This document shows, piece after piece, positions 22,258 to 28,773 of a stretch of DNA of 52,464 nucleotides. Source of the DNA: an uncultured Prevotellaceae bacterium (lineage in GTDB: Bacteria > Bacteroidota > Bacteroidia > Bacteroidales > Bacteroidaceae); the NCBI GenBank assembly GCA_902776545.1, contig CACYQO010000032.1, positions 1 to 52,464 on the forward strand, written 5' to 3'. The stretch's first letter is position 1. Each line of letters starts with the position of its first letter. The translations under genes were made by a program, and so were the position numbers. The notes beneath the pieces were generated by a model. That model saw only the letters and a list, made by a program, of their open reading frames with translations, ran no database searches and was not told the origin of the DNA.

Positions 22258-22624
22258 GGTACTGAAGATTTTTTGTGTCGTGATCAAACAAATAGAGCAA
22301 TTCGTGGAGTAGGCGGTCCACATGGTGGAGTCCCACACGATAATTGTTCTCTTCACCTCTAATACGAGAAGAATACTCATTAATAAGGTAGTGCATCATC
22401 TCGACCTGAACCTCTGAGGAAAAACCTCGAAGAGATTCAGTCAATATATGAACTGAGGATTTGTCGAGACAAAGTTTGAGTACGCCAACCAGCTCCATCG
22501 CTTCTTCACAAACCGGATAGCGCTTCTCAATCTCACTACGTGTTAGATACTCTCTTGAGCCAAGTACTGAACTGTCAGCCTTGGGTGCCTTTTTTGAGGA
22601 CTTTTGATGATTCTTGTTTGCCAT
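22247..22624 (-). CDS. Hypothetical protein, first gene of the VirE/DUF3987 operon
   Basis: This 125-aa protein has a Lys/Ser-rich N-terminus (about 20 residues) followed by a helical domain (EIEKRYPVCEEAMELVGVLKL, VEMMHYLINEYSSRI, HVDRLLHELLYLF). I do not recognise the family. It is preceded by a -7 box at 22650-22657 and a cluster of GCTATGC repeats, so as first gene it is a candidate for the operon's own regulator. No clear helix-turn-helix was seen. Confidence 0.7.
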   Translation of the reverse strand: MANKNHQKSSKKAPKADSSVLGSREYLTRSEIEKRYPVCEEAMELVGVLKLCLDKSSVHILTESLRGFSSEVQVEMMHYLINEYSSRIRGEENNYRVGLHHVDRLLHELLYLFDHDTKNLQYHVR

Positions 22625-22649
22625 ATTCGTAATTTTTTGAATACGGCTG

Positions 22650-22657
22650 CAAAGGTA
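22650..22657 (-). promoter_or_regulatory. -7 box (TACCTTTG) of the VirE/DUF3987 operon
   Basis: TACCTTTG on the minus strand lies 26 bp before the ATG at 22624. Confidence 0.7.
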
Positions 22658-22662
22658 CTGGA

Positions 22663-22720
22663 GCTATGCGGGCACAGAAAAATGCTATGCAGGCATAATG
22701 AACCTGCATAGCTGCATAGC
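22663..22720. promoter_or_regulatory. GCTATGC operator-like repeats
   Basis: A perfect 10-bp inverted repeat (22684-22693 GCTATGCAGG with 22703-22712 CCTGCATAGC) is followed by TGCATAGC at 22713-22720. It is preceded by GCTATGCG at 22663-22670, next to the -7 box. The cluster spans the -33 region, so a bound protein would block or activate this promoter. Confidence 0.7.
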
Positions 22721-22740
22721 GAGTTAATGTGTGTTAATCG

Positions 22741-24066
22741 TTATTTTGTCGAATCTTCAAATATAGCTTTAAACTGGTCTTTCTTCTCCGCAGACATATC
22801 TTTAAAATCTTCTGCCCACTTCAAATCATAGACTCTGACGATATCTTCTATCAGTTTGTAAAGGACTTCGGCTTTTTTGTTTGCTACGTTTCGGGGAATC
22901 TCCATAAGAAGCTTGACAAGATGAACTGCGTCGCTTTTCATCTTAGGTGTGAATTTTTTATTTTTTTCCTTATCTTTTATCCTGCTGATAGTTGACTGTG
23001 GTGAGAGATCTGTCCCCAATAGATTACTAAACAAAATGATAAACTCGTTGGATGATAATTCCTGATCATTAAAAAGTTCCAGGGTATTACGTAGAGATAT
23101 TAAATCATCTTTTGTACTGTTCAATTCATTGCGTAAGTTCTCGTGGTATTCTGAGGACGGCAGCATATTCTCCGCATTTTGAGTTTTCAGTTTTAATTGG
23201 CTTATCTCCTTATTTAATTCATGTATTTTCTTTTCCTTAATACTTATTTCCAGTAAAGCCCGACTATACCGAGCTTCCATTCCTTGTTCAACGGCATGTT
23301 CTTCCGACGAGAAGTCCATCCCGTCTAATTGTGCCAAGAAACGATACTTTCTCTCTTCGTCGCAAAAAGTATCAATCTCCCACTTCAACGCATCGCGCAG
23401 CGCTTCTTTTTCTTCTTGGGTTCTTCCTAAGTATCGAAAAATCTCAGCTATCCTCTCCATGTCGTAATTATAGGTGAAACACTGCAATGAGTGTCTATAG
23501 CCATCATTGTCAAAAGCCTCGCCCAAAGACTTAATGGTGATGGTTCTTGGCGGGAATGAAGGGAGATCAGAGGGTAGTTTGAGGTATTGCTGCTCACCAT
23601 TCCCCACGAGTTCATAGAAGTCTGCTTTCCCCTCAGAGGCCCCTTTCGTGTCCCAATCGCGGTAATACTCGTAAATATCATCTAACAAGAATTTATCAAA
23701 GATACGTAACTCGCATGCACACTCCTGTCGGCATCCTTTCAATTCAAGATACACCAACGCCATGGTCATAGGCGCAAAGTGATTTACCCAATCGATGGTT
23801 CTCGTGGAGTTTTCTGCTATTTCTCGGTATTTATCTATAGTCAGTCGGGGATCTTCGTCCATCAGGATCAATGTACACAGGTAGTAAGCGTTGTTAAAGA
23901 TCCTAAGAATTGTTTCGCGTTTTTTAGAACAATCTTTTATCGAAGGCCGCCTCAGCAATCCCTCATAGAATCTGTGTTCTATCGTCATTTCATTGCTCAC
24001 GCCAAAGTCCTTTAAGGAAGTTTTCTCCTTGTATATCAGTTCTCTAGGAAACTCTGTATAATCCAT
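22741..24066 (-). CDS. Coiled-coil protein of unknown function
   Basis: This 441-aa protein has no family I recognise. The N-terminal 270 residues are mixed and rich in aromatic and acidic residues. A coiled coil follows at about 275-335 (KEKKIHELNKEISQLKLK), then a helical, Lys-rich C-terminal domain (VHLVKLLMEIPRNVANKKAEVLYKL). It has its own promoter with TATCTTTG at 24087-24094. It is more AT-rich than the VirE/DUF3987 genes beside it, which suggests a different origin. It is the rightmost gene of the left cassette of the island and ends just before the GCTATGC repeats. Confidence 0.75.
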   Translation of the reverse strand: MDYTEFPRELIYKEKTSLKDFGVSNEMTIEHRFYEGLLRRPSIKDCSKKRETILRIFNNAYYLCTLILMDEDPRLTIDKYREIAENSTRTIDWVNHFAPMTMALVYLELKGCRQECACELRIFDKFLLDDIYEYYRDWDTKGASEGKADFYELVGNGEQQYLKLPSDLPSFPPRTITIKSLGEAFDNDGYRHSLQCFTYNYDMERIAEIFRYLGRTQEEKEALRDALKWEIDTFCDEERKYRFLAQLDGMDFSSEEHAVEQGMEARYSRALLEISIKEKKIHELNKEISQLKLKTQNAENMLPSSEYHENLRNELNSTKDDLISLRNTLELFNDQELSSNEFIILFSNLLGTDLSPQSTISRIKDKEKNKKFTPKMKSDAVHLVKLLMEIPRNVANKKAEVLYKLIEDIVRVYDLKWAEDFKDMSAEKKDQFKAIFEDSTK

Positions 24067-24086
24067 ACCGTCATTAAAATTTGCTG

Positions 24087-24094
24087 CAAAGATA
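24087..24094 (-). promoter_or_regulatory. -7 box (TATCTTTG) for the coiled-coil gene
   Basis: TATCTTTG on the minus strand lies 21 bp before the ATG at 24066. Confidence 0.7.
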
Positions 24095-24123
24095 CAACTT
24101 TTTTCGGATTATCCATCATCTTA

Positions 24124-24150
24124 TATTGCAAAATTGCATTGCATTGCATT
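24124..24150 (-). repeat. Island internal repeat, inward end of the left cassette
   Basis: This is a near-copy of the boundary repeat in inverted orientation relative to 18885-18910, with an extra TGCAT unit. Together they bracket the VirE/DUF3987 and coiled-coil genes. Confidence 0.75.
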
Positions 24151-24276
24151 TTTGCGAGATATGAGGGAGGTGGAAAATGGTTAAAATATGTATATATTTA
24201 TACTTAACTTATTAATATATAGATACTTATACTACATCTACTCTTTTCTCCATCTTTTCACCCTTTCACCTAAAAT

Positions 24277-24300
24277 CAAATGCAATGCAATTTTGCAATA
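24277..24300 (+). repeat. Island internal repeat, left end of the right cassette
   Basis: CAAATGCAATGCAAT is identical to the start of 18885-18910 and in the same orientation. The rest differs by two bases (TT for AA) and the last three. With 37482-37507 it brackets the defence-like operon. Confidence 0.8.
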
Positions 24301-24332
24301 AGCGAGGGCAGAGCCAAGTGGTTTCTACGAAG

Positions 24333-24387
24333 ATTACGGCTCGTCGATGGTAAGATTACGGCTCGCGCCCCGCGACATTACGGTTCG
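24333..24387 (+). repeat. Three iteron-like direct repeats with 22-bp period
   Basis: ATTACGGCTCG at 24333-24343 and 24355-24365 and ATTACGGTTCG at 24377-24387 are spaced exactly 22 bp start to start, two helical turns. The third copy extends into a palindrome with CGTAAT. Confidence 0.85.
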
Positions 24388-24424
24388 TAATTTCCAAGTT
24401 AAACTGCATCTTCAGAAGGCGATA

Positions 24425-24517
24425 TAAAAAAGCCACCCGGAGGTGACTTTCAAATGGAGTAGTGTCGATCAAGGCTTGCTCCCCGCACTCAGCGGCGTAG
24501 TCAAAATATACTTTTAA
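24425..24517 (-). ncRNA. Putative small RNA, copy 1 (homologous to 24758-24857)
   Basis: On the minus strand a -7 box (TATCTTTG, 24530-24523) is followed by about 95 nt ending in a terminator. The terminator has a 9-bp stem AAAGTCACC/GGTGGCTTT, a UCCG-type loop and a T-run. Within it are a 5' hairpin (GTTAAAA/TTTTGAC), a second hairpin (CCGC/GCGG) and a third possible stem (GGAG/CTCC). Copy 2 has the same layout with compensating changes. I do not recognise a known RNA family. Confidence 0.65.
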
Positions 24518-24522
24518 CGCTG

Positions 24523-24530
24523 CAAAGATA
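24523..24530 (-). promoter_or_regulatory. -7 box (TATCTTTG) of small RNA copy 1
   Basis: TATCTTTG on the minus strand has TTAG 20 bp upstream as a weak -33 element. Confidence 0.6.
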
Positions 24531-24614
24531 GATTTTTTTTCGTTATCTTCCTAATAATTATCCAATTATTTTCATTTTTACGCCCAAACGAGCATTACTT
24601 TCCAATCTTTTTCG

Positions 24615-24622
24615 TAACTTTG
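24615..24622 (+). promoter_or_regulatory. -7 box (TAACTTTG) of the 36-aa ORF
   Basis: TAACTTTG ends 8 bp before the ATG at 24631, so a transcript started at the usual distance would have almost no 5' leader. Confidence 0.6.
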
Positions 24623-24630
24623 CACATAAT

Positions 24631-24741
24631 ATGAAACCGGCTATCATTGAAGATAACATATTTGAATTTGAACCATTTGAAGAAGATGGCTCTGTACTGA
24701 TGGCTGCGGAAACCTCATGGAGAGGTTCAGAAACTTCATGA
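24631..24741 (+). CDS. Small ORF, 36-aa acidic peptide of unknown function
   Basis: The ORF encodes a peptide beginning MKPAIIEDNIFEFEPFEEDG and ending RGSETS. It is supported by a -7 box just upstream and by a stem-loop (24760-24787) just downstream that could end its transcript. The peptide is acidic, with Phe-Glu repeats and a Ser/Thr-rich tail. It converges on small RNA copy 2 and shares its terminator. It could be a toxin, a modified-peptide precursor or noise. Coding is not proven. Confidence 0.45.
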   Translation: MKPAIIEDNIFEFEPFEEDGSVLMAAETSWRGSETS

Positions 24742-24757
24742 TGAAATACAGATATAA

Positions 24758-24857
24758 GTAAAGAGCCATCAAAAATGACGGCTCTTTAAAATGGGCAGTA
24801 TCGATAAAGCCTTACCCCACGCGGGATTCTACCCGGATAGTCAAAACATACGTTTGA
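24758..24857 (-). ncRNA. Putative small RNA, copy 2 (homologous to 24425-24517)
   Basis: On the minus strand a promoter (TTTG at 24894-24891, 20-bp gap, TATCTTTG at 24870-24863) is followed by about 100 nt ending at the stem-loop 24760-24787. Its 5' hairpin has C-G where copy 1 has U-G. Its second hairpin is CGGG/CCCG where copy 1 has CCGC/GCGG. Its third possible stem is GGG/CCC where copy 1 has GGAG/CTCC. A core like AAGGCTTTATCGATACT is shared. The stem changes preserve pairing, which supports a structured RNA. Confidence 0.7.
24760..24787. terminator. Bidirectional stem-loop between the 36-aa ORF and small RNA copy 2
   Basis: AAAGAGCC (24760-24767) pairs with GGCTCTTT (24780-24787) around an A/T-rich loop. 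Both strands end in U-rich stem bases, though neither has a long T-run. Confidence 0.6.
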
Positions 24858-24862
24858 CGCTG

Positions 24863-24870
24863 CAAAGATA
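24863..24870 (-). promoter_or_regulatory. -7 box (TATCTTTG) of small RNA copy 2
   Basis: A clear -33 TTTG sits 20 bp upstream on the minus strand (24894-24891). Confidence 0.7.
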
Positions 24871-24954
24871 CGAATTATTTTTTTGCCTTCCAAACAATTC
24901 TCGATTTATTTTATCTTTTTTCTCAAAATCTTCCTTTATTTCAAAAATATATTG

Positions 24955-24962
24955 TACTTTTG
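24955..24962 (+). promoter_or_regulatory. -7 box (TACTTTTG) of the defence-like operon leader
   Basis: TACTTTTG is the only good promoter match before the helicase gene. It predicts a leader of about 345 nt starting at an 8-bp hairpin (24962-24969 with 24976-24983). Confidence 0.65.
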
Positions 24963-24987
24963 CAGATGCATAACAGCATCTGCCTAT

Positions 24988-25125
24988 ATGAGAGCATGCT
25001 CTTTGGCTGGTAGGAAACCAAACTCCAATGGGGGTAAGGGCTGTGTTGCAAAGACATCGTGGGTCGAAAAAGATATTGTATCTGATTCGGAAGTGATTCG
25101 CAAGTTCGAAGGTCCCTACCAATGA
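24988..25125 (+). CDS. Leader ORF, 45-aa peptide upstream of the defence-like operon
   Basis: Starting at ATG 24988, about 20 nt after the predicted transcript start, the ORF encodes MRACSLAGRKPNSNGGKGC and ends KFEGPYQ. A longer in-frame version from 24883 would begin upstream of the promoter and is unlikely. The last codons (GGT CCC TAC CAA) and stop form the 5' strand of the long leader stem. Its position suggests a regulatory leader peptide, but it could also be a remnant of a longer gene. Confidence 0.5.
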   Translation: MRACSLAGRKPNSNGGKGCVAKTSWVEKDIVSDSEVIRKFEGPYQ

Positions 25126-25312
25126 CAATCGACAATGCCAAATGAATCGCAAACGGAAAAGGTACGCCTATATAGGCGTATCCGTTTGTAAGTATTTCAT
25201 TTGGCAAGGTAACTGTGGTAGGGACGCCTGAACTTCGGAATATGAACGGCGGGTGCGCTTTCTTTTATTCCTATCGATGCATAACTATAAATATTGATTA
25301 GTCCCTACCACA
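25102..25312 (+). promoter_or_regulatory. Structured leader with alternative stems ending at the helicase start codon
   Basis: Stem A pairs 25102-25121 with 25216-25235 (18 base pairs with one 2-nt internal loop). It encloses a long hairpin made of 25136-25146/25196-25206 (11 bp), 25150-25157/25181-25188 (8 bp) and the perfect palindrome 25163-25180. Stem B pairs 25214-25225 with 25301-25312 (12 perfect base pairs) directly before the ATG at 25313. The two stems share the strand 25216-25225 and so exclude each other. Confidence 0.7.
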
Positions 25313-28300
25313 ATGACCGATCAAGAACTGAAAATAGAGGTAGGCAGTATTGTGTCTGGCCTCATACCCGCTGAATCTGTGGAGATTACCAAGATTCAGG
25401 CACTTGGCTCGAAGTATTCGCTCTCCTATACAGGAGTGAATACACATCGGGCTGGCTCAAAGATTGTGACAGCAGAACAGATAGATGCCTTGGAAGTGCT
25501 GACTGCTGATGGTGAGTTTAACTTCAAAGGTGATCCTGAGCGTTTTGTCCTATATGCAGAGGCTGAGCGCATCAAATCTGCCTATCAATTTGACCCACTC
25601 TTTGCCATTAACTGTAGTGTCGTTGACCCCTTGCCTCATCAGGTGGAAGCAGTCTATAAGTTCCTGCTGCCACAGCCCAAGATTCGTTTCTTGCTTGCAG
25701 ACGATACTGGTGCAGGTAAAACCATCATGACTGGCCTTCTTCTCAAAGAGTTGATGCTTCGTCATTATGTGGAGCGTATATTGATTATCACGCCTGGAGG
25801 TCTGACAAAACAATGGCAGGAGGACGAGATGGGCGTAAAGTTCAATATCCCCTTCAAACTGGTGAATCGTAGTGTGTTCTCTTCTGAGCCCACTGTATTC
25901 CAGAATAGTAATCGTGTTGTAGCCAGTATCGATTTCATCTGTCGCGAGGATATCATGAACGTATTGTCGAAGACCAGCTGGGATATGGTGATATTCGATG
26001 AGGCACATAAACTCTCTGCATACGAATATGGCGAGAAGACCTATAAATCGAAACGATATGAGGCTGCATATGTTTTGGCCCAGCAGTGTGAGCATATCCT
26101 GTTACTGACGGCCACTCCACATCGTGGACGTAAGGATACTTTCAAACGACTGCTTCAATTACTCGATGAAGATATTTTCGCAACTTCAGATCTTGCTACA
26201 GAACGTGTGCGCGAATTGAGTGAAACAGGCTCCAACAAATTCTTCATTCGTCGATTGAAGGAAGATATGAAGGATTGGGAAGGGAACCCTCTTTATAAGA
26301 AACGATTTACCAAAACTGTCAGTTACAACCTGACTCCAGATGAGAAACGCCTATACGATGCGGTAACTCAGTATCTGACAAAGCGTAAGGAAGAGGCTGC
26401 ACAAACAAAGAATATTCATGTGTCATTAGCTCTTCAGGTGATGCAGCGCAGATTGGTGAGTAGTATCTATGCCATTCGCAACACCCTGCAGAAGCGTTGG
26501 ATGGCTCTGCAAGGTCTTACAGATGAATTAGAGCGCAATCCGTCTTTGTGGAAACAACGCATCAAGTTGGAAGAATTTGATGATATCAACATTGACGATC
26601 TCGATGACTTAGAGGATGATGAGCGAGACGCTTTGGATAATATCTTGTCTGACCCTAAGAAACTAAAGCTTTTCACCACTTCAAAGAGTCCCAGCGAGAT
26701 TAAGGCTGAGACACAGGAGGTGAAGGAACTCTACCTGATGGCTGATTCTTTGTATAATCAGCAACAGGAAGAGCAGAAGTATAAGGAACTCAAGCATCTG
26801 CTCACCTCTGAAGGTGTGATAGATGGTAAGAAGTTGGTTATCTTCACTGAACACAAGGATACATTACTATATCTTCAGGAGCGTCTTCAAAACAACGGTT
26901 ATACGGTGGCTACGATTCATGGTGGTATGTCTGTGGATGAGCGTCGCCAGTCTCAATGCCAGTTTATATTGCCTGATACTCAGATTCTGATCTGTACAGA
27001 TGCAGCTGGCGAAGGTATCAACCTACAATTCTGCCGCTTGCTCATCAACTGGGATATTCCCTGGAATCCGAATCGCTTGGAGCAACGCATGGGTCGTATT
27101 CACCGTTATGGCCAAAAGGATGATGTAATAGTCTTCAATATGGTGGCAGACAATACGCGAGAAGGCCAGGTGTTGAAGAAACTGCTTACGAAACTCGACA
27201 TCATCCGTGAGCAGCTTGGTGACGATCGTGTTTACGATGTCATCCAAGATGTGCTGAAAGGTGTGTCTCTTGACTGTATCATCGAATCAGTCCTGAATGG
27301 GCACGAGAGCGACCTTGATGCTTTTATTGATAAAACGCCAACGGAATTGGGTGGTCTTTTCTCAAAGAGTATTGAAGAACAAAGTAAGGCAATGGCTCAT
27401 TCTACAGTTGACTATAAAGAAGCCCGCTTGTTGAAAGAGGATAGTGACGAGCGACGCCTCCAGCCTATTTATATCCGGCTGTTCTTCGAGAGAGCCTTTA
27501 AATACTTTGGCGGGCAGTATCGCAAACTGTCAGATGGCATCTATCAGATAGATGTGATTCCTGATGTAATCGTTAAACGACTCAAGGAGAAATACAATAT
27601 CTACGCTGAGAATTTGACCAATCTCTATTTCTTCTTCGATAAGCAATTGTTCTTGGAATATCAGGCCTCAACTGCAGCATACGGACGTGCGCATTACATC
27701 AATCCTGGCAACGCCTTATTCGACAGTCTGGTGGATGTCGTGAGTGACCTGTTCCACGATGAAATGCTGAAGGGTACAGTCTTGGTCTCTCCAGAAGACC
27801 AGCATCCCTATTTTGCTTACTTCGTGAAGAATCAGATACAGGATAATACAACGAACCAGGAAGGTGAACCCAATGTGGCTAACGAACTGTTGTCACTTGT
27901 TTGTGAGAAGGATGGAGAATTCCATCAGACCTCACCAGCCAAATTGTTGGATCTCTGTCCTCCTGCGGCATTTGCTAAGGAGATTACCCCTCCTGATGTT
28001 GTCAATGAAGACAAAGTAGTTGAATGGGCATTCGAGCACATTACAGAGCCTCTATTTGAGCAAACGCAGCAAACAGTAGAGGAAGATAATGCCAGACGCA
28101 AAGAATACTTGCAGTCTGCTTTCCAACAGATTATCCTTGATATTCAGGGAGAAATTAACGAACTGCAAGGCAAAGTCTTCATGGCTGAAGATGAAAAGGC
28201 TCAACAAAAACTTGAGGCTAAAGAGAGACGCTTGGAAGAGTTAAAACAGCGAAAGGTAGAGAGATTGCAAGAACTTGAAGAAGGCAATGAACTCTCAGCT

Positions 28301-28756
28301 ATTGCGCCTGAGGTTTTAGGCTGTGCCTATGTTGTTCCACTCAATCAGGTAGAATACAAGCATAACTATGGCATGAGCCGCGATGACGAAGTAGAGGCCA
28401 TTGCGATGCAGACTGCTATGGACTATGAAACAGCAAATGGTCGCACACCTGAAGATGTATCAAAAGACAACGTAGGCTACGACCTGAAGAGTATCGATGC
28501 TGAGGGCCAGAAACGTTATATCGAAGTGAAAGGTCGCTCAGGCACAGATGGCGTGATGCTCTCTGAAAACGAGATGAACCGCCTGGCCCAACTTGGCTCA
28601 AAAGCCTGGCTCTACATCGTCACTAATTGTAAATCAAATCCGCAACTCAATATTATCAATGATCCTGCCAACAGAATGAACTTTGAGCAAAAGACCAAAG
28701 GCATTCAGTTCTATCTCCCCTTGGAGGAATGGCAGTCCAAACTCAATAACGTATAA
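25313..28756 (+). CDS. SNF2-family helicase with C-terminal DUF3883 domain
   Basis: This 1147-aa protein has an N-terminal region (1-100) and then a superfamily 2 ATPase core. The core has DDTGAGKT at about residue 129, FDEAHKL at about 227 and LLTATPHRG at about 262. The second lobe has HGGMSVDERR at about 540 and DAAGEGINLQF and RMGRIHRYGQ near 565-600. A coiled coil lies at about 920-995. A DUF3883-type domain (GYDLKSID ... YIEVKGR, about 1055-1120) has the Asp/Glu/Lys layout of a nuclease-like fold. This architecture fits helicases of defence islands (HepA/DrmD-like). It is the first gene of a seven-gene plus-strand operon, 17 bp before the methylase. A 345-nt leader and the start-codon stem are likely to control it. 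Confidence 0.92.
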   Translation: MTDQELKIEVGSIVSGLIPAESVEITKIQALGSKYSLSYTGVNTHRAGSKIVTAEQIDALEVLTADGEFNFKGDPERFVLYAEAERIKSAYQFDPLFAINCSVVDPLPHQVEAVYKFLLPQPKIRFLLADDTGAGKTIMTGLLLKELMLRHYVERILIITPGGLTKQWQEDEMGVKFNIPFKLVNRSVFSSEPTVFQNSNRVVASIDFICREDIMNVLSKTSWDMVIFDEAHKLSAYEYGEKTYKSKRYEAAYVLAQQCEHILLLTATPHRGRKDTFKRLLQLLDEDIFATSDLATERVRELSETGSNKFFIRRLKEDMKDWEGNPLYKKRFTKTVSYNLTPDEKRLYDAVTQYLTKRKEEAAQTKNIHVSLALQVMQRRLVSSIYAIRNTLQKRWMALQGLTDELERNPSLWKQRIKLEEFDDINIDDLDDLEDDERDALDNILSDPKKLKLFTTSKSPSEIKAETQEVKELYLMADSLYNQQQEEQKYKELKHLLTSEGVIDGKKLVIFTEHKDTLLYLQERLQNNGYTVATIHGGMSVDERRQSQCQFILPDTQILICTDAAGEGINLQFCRLLINWDIPWNPNRLEQRMGRIHRYGQKDDVIVFNMVADNTREGQVLKKLLTKLDIIREQLGDDRVYDVIQDVLKGVSLDCIIESVLNGHESDLDAFIDKTPTELGGLFSKSIEEQSKAMAHSTVDYKEARLLKEDSDERRLQPIYIRLFFERAFKYFGGQYRKLSDGIYQIDVIPDVIVKRLKEKYNIYAENLTNLYFFFDKQLFLEYQASTAAYGRAHYINPGNALFDSLVDVVSDLFHDEMLKGTVLVSPEDQHPYFAYFVKNQIQDNTTNQEGEPNVANELLSLVCEKDGEFHQTSPAKLLDLCPPAAFAKEITPPDVVNEDKVVEWAFEHITEPLFEQTQQTVEEDNARRKEYLQSAFQQIILDIQGEINELQGKVFMAEDEKAQQKLEAKERRLEELKQRKVERLQELEEGNELSAIAPEVLGCAYVVPLNQVEYKHNYGMSRDDEVEAIAMQTAMDYETANGRTPEDVSKDNVGYDLKSIDAEGQKRYIEVKGRSGTDGVMLSENEMNRLAQLGSKAWLYIVTNCKSNPQLNIINDPANRMNFEQKTKGIQFYLPLEEWQSKLNNV

Positions 28757-28773
28757 ACTCATTAACTCACAAT

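Larger units (their letters stand above)
24151..24630. other. Gene-free junction between the two island cassettes
   Basis: No coding sequence was seen. It holds a very AT-rich stretch (24178-24240), a degenerate TTTTCACC block (24252-24270), a boundary-repeat copy (24277-24300), three 22-bp-spaced direct repeats (24333-24387) and a putative small RNA (24425-24517). The combination resembles a replication origin or a recombination site, without proof of either. Confidence 0.6.

Noticed and set aside
24883-25125. 80-aa version of the leader ORF
   Set aside because: Its start lies upstream of the predicted promoter and its first 35 residues are low-complexity Phe/Ile/Tyr. The 45-aa form from 24988 is preferred.
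25102-25235. Retron-like RNA (long hairpin enclosed by inverted repeats)
   Set aside because: No reverse transcriptase is encoded in the window, and the shared strand with the helicase start is better explained as a regulatory leader.
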